Shown here: positions 56,531-64,000 of the stretch, piece by piece
Layout of the letters: each line of letters opens with the position of its first letter
Numbering within the stretch: position 1 is the first letter of the stretch
Assembly: GCA_027627225.1 (NCBI GenBank)
Contig: CM051038.1
Location: 46,772,843-46,836,842, forward strand
DNA: 64,000 nucleotides
Direction: 5' to 3'
Source: Congeria kusceri
Taxonomy: Eukaryota; Mollusca; Bivalvia; Myida; Dreissenidae
Made by a program: the position numbers and the translations under genes
Notes under the pieces: model-generated
Seen by the model: only the letters and a program-made list of their open reading frames with translations
What the model was told of the DNA's origin: nothing
Databases searched by the model: none

Positions 56531-58722
56531 CTACGGCTGCAGTGGGTTCTCCTGTTCATCGCCTTGCTGCCGACCTTGCGGTTGGTCTAGAGAGGGCACA
56601 TCAAGTAATGAACTTATCCCAGGGGTGGAGTTGATCGGCGAGATATTTGCAAGAGGTGTGGATTGGCTGAACTCTGGAGTATTGAGAAGAGACGTGTAGG
56701 TTTGCTGTTGTGCCTGGAAAATGTTTTGCGGCAGCTCCTGCTGTTGCGGCTGCTGCGGGGGGTAGGTGGGCTGCTGATTACAGAACTGCTTTGTTGTAGG
56801 AGAGGTTGTAGTAGCAGTCTGCAGCACGGTGGGGAACGAGGTCTGCTGCACGAAGCTGCCGTACTGCTGGTGCTGGGGGTTGTGCTGCTGGAAGTACTGC
56901 TGGCAGCTGGAGGGCTGGCCGAAGGACTGAGTGAACTGCTGCCTGAAGGGCTGGGGGAGAGGCTGGGAAGATGCGCAGGCTATGGGTGCTGACACGGCCT
57001 GAGCTGTTCTGGCCCATAAGGTGGATGGCTGTTCACTGTCACCAGGCTGACGGCGCCTGCCCTGGCGCACTATGTCAAAGATCAACTCCTTCATCTCGTT
57101 GTACTGCTGCTGGGGAGCTGTCCTCAGGGTGTCAGCAACAAACCGTACGAAGGGCTCACGGTCAGTCTGGGGCCTCTCCTCCACAAGCTTCTCCAGGAGG
57201 GCTTGGTTGGCCTGCATAATGGCGCTGAGGTCTCGCATCCAGGTGCCTTCCTCCTCCTGGCACTCTTCCCCCCTCCTCCTCTTGTCACGCTTGCGGCTGG
57301 ACTTGGACGTGGTCTGAGAAGTATAGGCCTGGTCAACAGCTGCGGACTCTATGTCCTCGAGGACGTGAGCCTGACTGTCATCGTCAGAGTCCACTGAGGG
57401 GGGTGGACGCGAGACCGTGGACGCGGCAGAGGCAGTAGGGACCCGGGCCAGAGTGACGAGGGGATCCCCGGTGTCATTTGGGATGGAACCTGAAAGGTTT
57501 AAGACGTTTATTTAAGAAATGACCGCCGCGTGTTGCACTTGTATCGAGGTATGAACAACATTGAGGCTGTTTAATTTAAGTGAGACCCGAGGAGGGGTTT
57601 CACTAAAAATTAAACTGTTCATACCCCGATACAAGTGCAACATGCGGCCGTTTTTTCTTATATTTATATTCACTAAATAGATATAAACAACATTATTCTT
57701 ACTCTTGTCAGTGTATTTAAAAAAAAAAAAGCAGACAGCGATCTGAAGAAATTCAAAACACAGTTGAAATCAATGTAATTAAATGTACTGACCTTTGTAG
57801 AAGCCACAGTGTTGCAGGACCCAGGTCTCCCTCTCTGTGAGCATCTTGGTCGCCTGGCCACTGGTCTTCTTCGAGAGCCTCACATACCAGTCCTTTATTC
57901 CTTTCCACCACTTCTCTAGGTGCTCCACATTGATCCCCAGCTCTTGGGCCTTCATCTCCCAGGCAGCCCTCTTCTGCATGTAGCCTTTCTTGCTTCGCAT
58001 CCAGAGGTAGCAGTTGGCCTTCAGCCACTCTAGAACGTCCTCCTCTATAGCAGCGTCAAGGCTCCAGTTCTTCTTGGGGGCCTTGAAGGCAGCCTTCGCC
58101 TTACCCTTGCCATGTCCACGGCCCTTGCCTACGAGTACTGGTTCTTCCTCCTCGACTTGGGGAGGAGGAGTAGAAGGCATCACTTCTTCCACAATGAGTG
58201 TTTCTCCCTCCTCAAGGGCTTGGGGGGCGACTTCTCCAAGCTCCATGGGTGCCTCAGGGGCAGCAGCAGGGGTGTCAACAGAGGTAGGGGTAATGGTGGC
58301 AGCAGTGGTGGTGGCAGGAGGGATGGCAGCAGGGGTAGCACCTGAACATGAAAAATAAATTCATTAAGTGACAATTTATTTAGTGACTTGCTTCTAATTT
58401 TCATTTCTAAATAGAAATTCGAAATGTAAATTTGAAAGTAACAAAATTTGCAAATGAAAAGACAGTGAATTGATTAAAATAAAATGTACTGACCATCAAC
58501 AGCAGCCTCCGCTTCTCCAGGAGCAACAGGGTCAGTATCAGCCTGAGGGCCAGGGTCTGGACTGGCAGCATCAGCAGGAGGAGCATGGACCTCGGCCTGG
58601 ACATGAACCGTTACCTGTGCCTGTGAGGCTTGAAGAGCCTCATCCTCAGCTGGGCCCTTGGCCTTGATCTTCGTATACTTAGTTGGCCTCTTCTTTGCAG
58701 GGGAACCCTTCTTTCTGGGCAT
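56531..58722 (-). CDS. Harbinger MADF-domain protein (3 exons)
   Basis: The accessory DNA-binding protein of Harbinger elements, which recruits the transposase to the nucleus and to the element ends. Exons on the minus strand: 58722-58494, 58341-57793, 57489-56531, joined in phase 1 both times, 578 codons without a break. Both donors read GTCAGTACATTT, acceptors TTCAG. Basic N-terminus (MPRKKGSPAKKRPTK), Ala/Pro/Thr-rich linker, acidic patch, AT-hook-like GKGRGHGKGKAK, MADF (Myb/SANT-like) domain at about residues 170-235 (EEDVLEWLKANCYLWM, then WWKGIKDWYVRL), a basic KRDKRRR signal, and a Gln-rich C-terminus (QQQ/PQQ). Convergent to the transposase. Unlike the transposase it is intact. Confidence 0.85.
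57512..57660. mobile_element. Hairpin MITE in intron 2 of the MADF gene
   Basis: Two roughly 70-bp arms: GTGTTGCACTTGTATCGAGG on the left, matched by CCCCGATACAAGTGCAACAT on the right, with TAAGAAA/TTTCTTA at the outside. Only a few loop bases remain. Foldback MITE or designed-looking palindrome; no ORF. Confidence 0.7.
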
Positions 58723-58728
58723 TATTAA

Positions 58729-59357
58729 TGTACTGCCGTATGCAGACAGCTAAACCAAACTCTGACTCCAATTTCCAATTTTATTTTCAGAGTGTAATAT
58801 GGTGATTTGCTGAAACAACACAAAGATTACAATATATTGCATGTCAAAAATGAAGTGATCAAAGGGAGACAAACAGTGTAAATACTAATTTAAATACAGA
58901 CAGAGTTGTCTTTCTTTCTAGCAGAGAATGACTCAGAACATCAAAAATAGAATGCTTACAGCAAAAAGTTGCATGTACGTAAGATAAAACAGTTTTCTAA
59001 ATGATATCCAATTTAATTAAGCATACTTGGATAATTAATATAAATAGGAATTTCTAGTTTTCCATAAAAGGCAAAAATTCCCAATGAACACGCCAAAATT
59101 GTTTAGAGCTACATTTCGATAAATGAGTACAGTTATGCATTAAACCTTTATCCAAATGAAAATACACATATCCTGATTTAGTAACAACAAGAAGAATCAA
59201 CAAAAATGTCGTTCTTACATCGTTATTTCGCCCAACTTGAGTCCAGATTTGAATTTCCTTGTGAAAAGGAGCGAAAACCATGAGCCAATAATGAGCCGAA
59301 AGAAAAATGAACGGCAAATGAACGAAAAGAAACAGGTTAGGTGTCGGGGGCAACACA
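58729..59357 (-). mobile_element. 3' LTR of BEL/Pao element (inner end approximate)
   Basis: Read on the minus strand, a purine tract (GACGGGGAG, 59358-59366) is followed by TGTGTTGCCCCCGACACC, the usual BEL/Pao LTR start after its polypurine tract. An AATAAA lies about 60 bases before the proposed end. The end at GCAGTACA (58729) is a guess from the TG..CA rule, because the other LTR is outside the window. Confidence 0.6.
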
Positions 59358-59366
59358 CTCCCCGTC

Positions 59367-59683
59367 TGAAATAACCATTTCACTACCAATCTTACTACGT
59401 GCAATAAACGTATTGGAATTAAAAGTATTACATCAAATACTCCAAAAATACTTCCAAAGGACTAGATGTGTTATTATGACTAGAAAATATGTTGAACATT
59501 GCTAATTATAATAAGAGAATAACTCAACATAACATAACGTGGACAGAAAGTCCAAGAATAAGAAATACCAAAAAGGCCTTACAATAATCATATCATAAAT
59601 GTGCATGCCAAGACTTAAAAATGCAACAGCGTCTTCTAAATGTGTCATTTCACAATATGCACTATTAACACTTGAGTCACTAA
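59367..59683 (-). other. BEL/Pao untranslated stretch between pol stop and polypurine tract
   Basis: About 315 bp, AT-rich, with no envelope-like frame. Confidence 0.6.
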
Positions 59684-62600
59684 TTAGTCGTTCTGAATCG
59701 AGGAAACAATTTCCTTCACTGGTCTTGTATAGATCTTCCTGTCTCTACCAAGGTAGACATCGACAACACGCACTCGTCCATCCTCTCCGTTGTGGGTGTT
59801 CTTTACTATTCCGACAGGCCATTCGTTACGGTGCACAGTTTTGTCACGCAACAACACAATGTCGCCGGTCTTCAGGTTCCTTTGGTCGTCCTGCCATTTT
59901 TGTCTCCTCTGAAGGTTCGGTAAGTAGTCCCTTTTCCAGCGTAGCCAGAACGAGTTAGCAAGGTGTTGCACACGCTTCCACTGAGCTCTGAAGAGGTCAT
60001 TTTGACTGAAGTCTTCCAGGTTGAAAGACTTCACAGAATGGTCAGATTTCATAGTCAGCAGAGTGGCTGGTGTCAGCGGCAGTGGTAGGTCAGGATCAGT
60101 TGAGACTTGTGTCAATGGTCTTGCATTTATGATGCACATTACTTCCGCCATTAATGTTTGCAAGACTTCATGAGTGAGATGCTTGACATCAAATAACATT
60201 GAGTCCAAGATTCGTCGGGCTATACCTATCATCCTCTCCCATGCTCCACCCATATGAGAGGAATGAGGTGGGTTGAATATCCAGTTGATTCCAGAGTTTT
60301 TGAAGTAGTCCTTGATAGGGCGGTCTTCGACGTTGATAACGTTGGCCTTGAGGTCTGAAGTAGAGCCCACAAAATTAGTGCCTCGGTCGGAGCGGATCAC
60401 TTTCACTTCTCCTCTTATAGCACAAAAGCGCCTAAGGGCATTAATGAAGCTTGAAGATGAAATTTCTTCCATTAGCTCAATATGAACTGCACGTACAACT
60501 AGACATGTGATGAGGAGGGCCCAGCGCTTAGAATTCGCTTGACCTCCACGTGTCCTTCTAGTGGAAACTTGCCATGGTCCAAATACGTCAATTCCGATAT
60601 AGGTGAATGGGGGTGCCGGGTCAAGACGATCTTCAGGAAGATCTGCCATTCTTGGGTTGACAGGTTGACTGCGAAGTCTTCTACACTTGACACAGTTATG
60701 AATGTAGGAAGAAACCTGTCTCTTGGAGCCGAGGAGCCAGTATCCAGCGCTGCGAATAGCGCCTTCTGTAAGGTGTCGACCTTGGTGTTGGGTTCTTTCA
60801 TGATAATGTTCCACTAGAAGTTTGCTCAGATGGTGCTTTGGAACAATAATAGGGTTCGCAAAGTCCCTTGTCACATTTGCATTTTTCAAGCGTCCACCAA
60901 CTCGAACAATTCCATCACCATCAAGATATGGAGCCAGACTTCTGATAGGACTGTTCCTTGGCAATACTGTATTTCCCTTTAAAGATTGGATTTCCTCAGG
61001 AAATTTTTCTTGTTGTAGTGCCTTGATTACAAGGTGTCTTGCCTGTTCTTGATCATTAACTTGGTCGTTTTTCAGACCTTGACGCGATTTGAGGCTGTTT
61101 ACTAGGTATGCAACACCTCTTACCACAGCGTTCCACGATGAGAATCGTTCAAAACGTTCACATCTTAGTGATTTCCCTTCACACGTTTCTGTTTTTAACA
61201 CTCTTACTTCACAGTCTGTTTCTGGGTGTACTAAGGGGAAGACAATCTGGTTATCAATGAAGTTTTCCATGTTTGTAATGTTTGGACCCTTGATCCATTT
61301 ACTAGTTGTTAAGTTCTCAGCACTAACTCCCCTTGTTGCGTCATCAGCAGGGTTGTTTTTGGTGGGAACATAGTTCCATTGATCTGGGCTTGTTGAAGAT
61401 CTTATGCGGTCTATGCGGTTGGAGACATATACATAAAATCTCTTTTTTTCATTGTGTATGTAACCAAGTACTACCTTGCTGTCAGTAAAAAACTTCACAT
61501 TCTTGAACTTGAAATCTAGTTCTTCTTGACATGTCTCTAACAATTCTACAGCCAGCACAGCTGCACATAATTCCAGACGTGGGATGGTATGACCATGTTT
61601 TGGAGCGACCTTTGCTTTCCCATGTACGAAACCCACATGCTGCCTTCCAACCTTGTCCTCTGTAACCAGATAAGCCACAGCTGCGATTGCCTTTTCGGAG
61701 GCATCGCAATATATGAATGGATCCCTGTTTCGCACGTCACTGGATGCTACATCACAATACATCCTTGGTAGTTGTATGTCCTTAAGCCAGTCTAGTGAGC
61801 TCTTCCATGCTTGCCATCTTTCCTTGAAGTCTGGTCGCAATGGTTCATCCCAATCCATGTTTTCAATGGAGCTTTCACGCAGCAACAACTTCCCATCAAC
61901 AGTTACTGGGGCTGCAATTCCAAGGGGATCATATAAACTGTTGATTGTTGACAGCACACTTCGTCTGGTGAAGTTGTCTTCTCCAAACGAAACGTTGAAT
62001 GTGAATGTGTCAAGTTGAACATTCCAGCAAACACCGAGACTTCTCTGCAACGGGAAGTCGTCGTCTAAGTCCAAATCTTTCAGGTCTTTGGCAAGGTCAT
62101 CTTTGTTGAAAGCGCTCAACACTTCATGCGAGTTTGAGCAGATTTTATGTAAGTGCAGGTTCCCGAAGTCGTGCAAGGCGGTTTGCGCTCTTTTTAGTAG
62201 GTCAATGGCTTCTTCTGCACTGGCGTGCGACGAAAGGCCATCGTCCACATAGAAGTTGCGTTTCACAAAATCTTCAACGTCAGCTCCCAGAGTAGGTGCT
62301 GCAGCTTCTGCTGTCTTCCTAAGTCCGTATGTAGCCACTGATGGTGAAGGACTATTCCCAAAAACGTGGACTTTCATTCGGTAATCAACAAGGTTGTTTT
62401 TCAGATCATTGTTTTCAGGCCACACAAACCTTAGAAAGTCTCTGTGATCAGGTCTGACTGAGAAACTGTAAAACATTTGTCGAATGTCAGCAATGACAGC
62501 CACTTTGTCCTTCCTAAAGCGTAGCGGCACACCAAGCAAGCTATTATTTAGGTTTGGCCCAGTCATAAGAATGTCATTTAAAGAAAGGCCTTGAAACCGT

Positions 62601-64000
62601 GCAGACGAGTCGAATACGATTCGAATGCGATCTTTCTTCTTTGGGTGGTAAACTCCAAATAGTGGCAGATACCACGATTCATTCAAAGATGCAACAGATG
62701 TAACCCGTTCTGCGTGCCCGTTGTCCAGCAGTTCTTGCATGAAATTGAGAGTATGCTCCTTTTTCACAGGGTCCTTATGAAGTGAGGAAATGAAGTTGCT
62801 GGTTCTTCCTGTAGCATACTGTTTGTTATTGAACAGGTTTGGTCTAGGACTCTTGAAAGGCAGTGGTGCCTCCCAGTTTCCTTCATTGTTCCTCTTCATT
62901 TCTTGAGACATGAGTGTATTAAATTTTTTATCTTCTACAGAAAGACCAAGTTTGTTGTCGAATTCAGTGGTTAGAAAAAGATCAATGTTCAACGAATTGG
63001 GGCATGATTCCATTAAAGATGTCCGTCCGTTGGTCAGCAGGTGAGTTTTCAGCACATTTATTGACTTAGGTGTGTGCGCGCGATCTATACACGATTCTCC
63101 CACAATCACCCAGCCTAATCGCAGTTGTTGGGCAAATGGTTGCCCTTCGGGTCCTAACTTCTGTTCAAGCACATGATGAGCTGACAGGACGTCTCTTCCA
63201 AGAAGAATCCAAATACCGGCGTTTGAGTTGAAAGGGGGGATGGCGTTCACTAGACAGTTCAGATGCTGGAAACTTCTAGCAACACTTGGTGTAGGAATTT
63301 CAGTTTTGTCTCCCGGAATAAATTCACATTCTGTTAAAATCGGAAGATTTATGCTTTCGCTTCCGTCCAAAGATTCAACAACAAATCCCGAACCTCTCCG
63401 ACCAGAAAGTTTCACAGTACCACCACAACTTCTTAGATTATACTGGGAAGACGGTGCCATTATGCCAAATTTGTCAAATAGTTCAGGTTTTGCAAGTGAG
63501 TAGTTGCTCTGGTCGTCGATGATCGCGTAACATTGTACAGGTGGCACGTTACTTTCATTATTTCTAACGTTCACCAACACTATCTTCGAACACGACTTCC
63601 CGTCAAACTCTCCACAAACTTCGGTACACCTAGATACGATGCTTGTTTCTTGACTGGTTTTGTTTTGTGCTAGAGATTCGTGATATTTCTCCCCGCCATG
63701 GCGTTCCCTGTCTGCTTGGAACAAGTGCATTGCAGTAGCATGTGTAGAGCTGCGACATTCATTACACTGAACGGTCTGAATACAGTCCTTTTGCAAGTGT
63801 TTACCTATGCAGCACTTAAAGCAGATCCCTTGTTGCTTCAGCAGCTGCCTACGTTCCGTGAACGTTTTTTGCTTGAAGGCGCGGCATTCACCCAGGGAAT
63901 GTTTTCCATTATGCAGGAAACATGGCAATGATGTATTGTCATTCACCGATACGCTTTCAGTTTTATTCACTAGCAATTGACGAGGGCCTTTCACTTGTGG
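59684..64000 (-). CDS. BEL/Pao Gag-Pol polyprotein, 5' end outside window
   Basis: Open for at least 1436 codons to the window edge (numbering from the Met at 63994, which is internal). In order: Gag-type zinc knuckles (C58, C61, H66, C71 and C77, C80, H85, H90); a Pao-type aspartic protease with AIIDDQSN (157-164); reverse transcriptase with RIVFDSSA, ADIRQMF and the YVDD catalytic box (582-585); RNase H with CDAS (D764), RLEL (E808) and TDSK (D838); an integrase with an H2C2 zinc finger ending C1101, C1104 and DDE residues D1136 (GIDVFG), D1203 (SDRGTNF), E1253 (GAWERMIG); then a C-terminal SH3-like region (GDIVLLRDK). Order PR-RT-RH-IN and the IDDQSN motif mark BEL/Pao rather than Gypsy or Copia. 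No env frame follows. All catalytic residues are present. Confidence 0.95.
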   Translation of the reverse strand, partial: PQVKGPRQLLVNKTESVSVNDNTSLPCFLHNGKHSLGECRAFKQKTFTERRQLLKQQGICFKCCIGKHLQKDCIQTVQCNECRSSTHATAMHLFQADRERHGGEKYHESLAQNKTSQETSIVSRCTEVCGEFDGKSCSKIVLVNVRNNESNVPPVQCYAIIDDQSNYSLAKPELFDKFGIMAPSSQYNLRSCGGTVKLSGRRGSGFVVESLDGSESINLPILTECEFIPGDKTEIPTPSVARSFQHLNCLVNAIPPFNSNAGIWILLGRDVLSAHHVLEQKLGPEGQPFAQQLRLGWVIVGESCIDRAHTPKSINVLKTHLLTNGRTSLMESCPNSLNIDLFLTTEFDNKLGLSVEDKKFNTLMSQEMKRNNEGNWEAPLPFKSPRPNLFNNKQYATGRTSNFISSLHKDPVKKEHTLNFMQELLDNGHAERVTSVASLNESWYLPLFGVYHPKKKDRIRIVFDSSARFQGLSLNDILMTGPNLNNSLLGVPLRFRKDKVAVIADIRQMFYSFSVRPDHRDFLRFVWPENNDLKNNLVDYRMKVHVFGNSPSPSVATYGLRKTAEAAAPTLGADVEDFVKRNFYVDDGLSSHASAEEAIDLLKRAQTALHDFGNLHLHKICSNSHEVLSAFNKDDLAKDLKDLDLDDDFPLQRSLGVCWNVQLDTFTFNVSFGEDNFTRRSVLSTINSLYDPLGIAAPVTVDGKLLLRESSIENMDWDEPLRPDFKERWQAWKSSLDWLKDIQLPRMYCDVASSDVRNRDPFIYCDASEKAIAAVAYLVTEDKVGRQHVGFVHGKAKVAPKHGHTIPRLELCAAVLAVELLETCQEELDFKFKNVKFFTDSKVVLGYIHNEKKRFYVYVSNRIDRIRSSTSPDQWNYVPTKNNPADDATRGVSAENLTTSKWIKGPNITNMENFIDNQIVFPLVHPETDCEVRVLKTETCEGKSLRCERFERFSSWNAVVRGVAYLVNSLKSRQGLKNDQVNDQEQARHLVIKALQQEKFPEEIQSLKGNTVLPRNSPIRSLAPYLDGDGIVRVGGRLKNANVTRDFANPIIVPKHHLSKLLVEHYHERTQHQGRHLTEGAIRSAGYWLLGSKRQVSSYIHNCVKCRRLRSQPVNPRMADLPEDRLDPAPPFTYIGIDVFGPWQVSTRRTRGGQANSKRWALLITCLVVRAVHIELMEEISSSSFINALRRFCAIRGEVKVIRSDRGTNFVGSTSDLKANVINVEDRPIKDYFKNSGINWIFNPPHSSHMGGAWERMIGIARRILDSMLFDVKHLTHEVLQTLMAEVMCIINARPLTQVSTDPDLPLPLTPATLLTMKSDHSVKSFNLEDFSQNDLFRAQWKRVQHLANSFWLRWKRDYLPNLQRRQKWQDDQRNLKTGDIVLLRDKTVHRNEWPVGIVKNTHNGEDGRVRVVDVYLGRDRKIYTRPVKEIVSSIQND

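Larger units (their letters stand above)
53341..58728. mobile_element. Harbinger (PIF/Harbinger) DNA transposon, right end missing
   Basis: A canonical two-gene Harbinger: a plus-strand DDE transposase and a convergent MADF-domain gene, with a left terminus beginning near 53341 at AAAGGCCCGGTCAGACAG after a TAA (Harbingers target TWA trinucleotides). G+C is clearly higher than in the host flanks. No reverse copy of the left terminus was found up to 64,000; the BEL/Pao LTR begins right where the right-hand flank of the MADF gene should be. Confidence 0.85.
58729..64000 (-). mobile_element. BEL/Pao LTR retrotransposon, 3' part
   Basis: Minus-strand element with pol, polypurine tract and 3' LTR in the window; gag N-terminal part, primer-binding site and 5' LTR lie beyond 64,000. 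A long intact frame suggests recent insertion. Confidence 0.88.

Noticed and set aside
56663..57397. Plus-strand frames of 64-109 codons
   Set aside because: Antisense shadows of the Gln-rich exon of the MADF gene.
61482..61740. Additional minus and plus frames within 59.6-64 kb
   Set aside because: Shadows of the BEL/Pao polyprotein in other frames.

Overview
This is a 64 kb piece of an AT-rich, intron-rich animal nuclear genome, most likely a bivalve mollusc (at least a lophotrochozoan). The evidence is two conserved eukaryotic genes with long introns and a dense load of tRNA-headed SINEs, hairpin-headed interspersed repeats with internal tandem units of the kind called pearl in oysters, MITEs, a Harbinger element and a BEL/Pao retrotransposon. 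The species assignment is inference; no organelle, bacterial or viral gene was seen.

Layout. (1) 1-18,182: the 3' two thirds of a cytosolic/mitochondrial glycyl-tRNA synthetase gene (GARS), plus strand, ten visible exons coding for 439 residues from the RPETAQG motif to the stop; upstream exons lie before the window. One intron (7003-8309) is a U12-type AT-AC intron. Three successive introns carry unrelated minisatellites. (2) 18.2-31 kb: no conserved gene. It holds several MITEs and a 4.6 kb foldback element (about 21,580-26,215) with arms of 0.75-1 kb, one of which contains eight perfect 50-bp tandem copies. (3) 31.1-49.3 kb: a uracil-DNA glycosylase gene (UNG), plus strand. Four exons from 40,385/40,395 to 49,345 code for the catalytic domain. 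A lysine-rich exon at 31,127-31,490 is phase-compatible and may be the nuclear N-terminus. Between them lies a nested pair of DNA transposons (33,367-37,556 with an inner element 34,741-37,316). Four SINE copies sit in the UNG introns; one duplicated the exon's splice donor and one landed 13 nt from the last splice acceptor. (4) 50.7-53.2 kb: two minisatellites with periods divisible by three, which create spurious long ORFs. (5) 53.34-58.72 kb: a Harbinger DNA transposon with a left terminal region, a plus-strand DDE transposase that is broken (one-base frameshift, and the first catalytic Asp is Asn), and a convergent three-exon MADF-domain gene that is intact. (6) 58.7-64 kb: the 3' LTR and pol of a BEL/Pao LTR retrotransposon on the minus strand. 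It is intact over at least 1436 codons, runs off the right edge, and apparently inserted into the right end of the Harbinger element.

The two host genes work independently: GARS charges tRNA-Gly, and UNG removes uracil from DNA to start base excision repair. Most of the rest is transposable-element sequence at different stages of decay. The strongest new observations are how these insertions interact with splicing of UNG, the AT-AC intron of GARS, the large foldback element, and the shared architecture of the hairpin-headed repeats.
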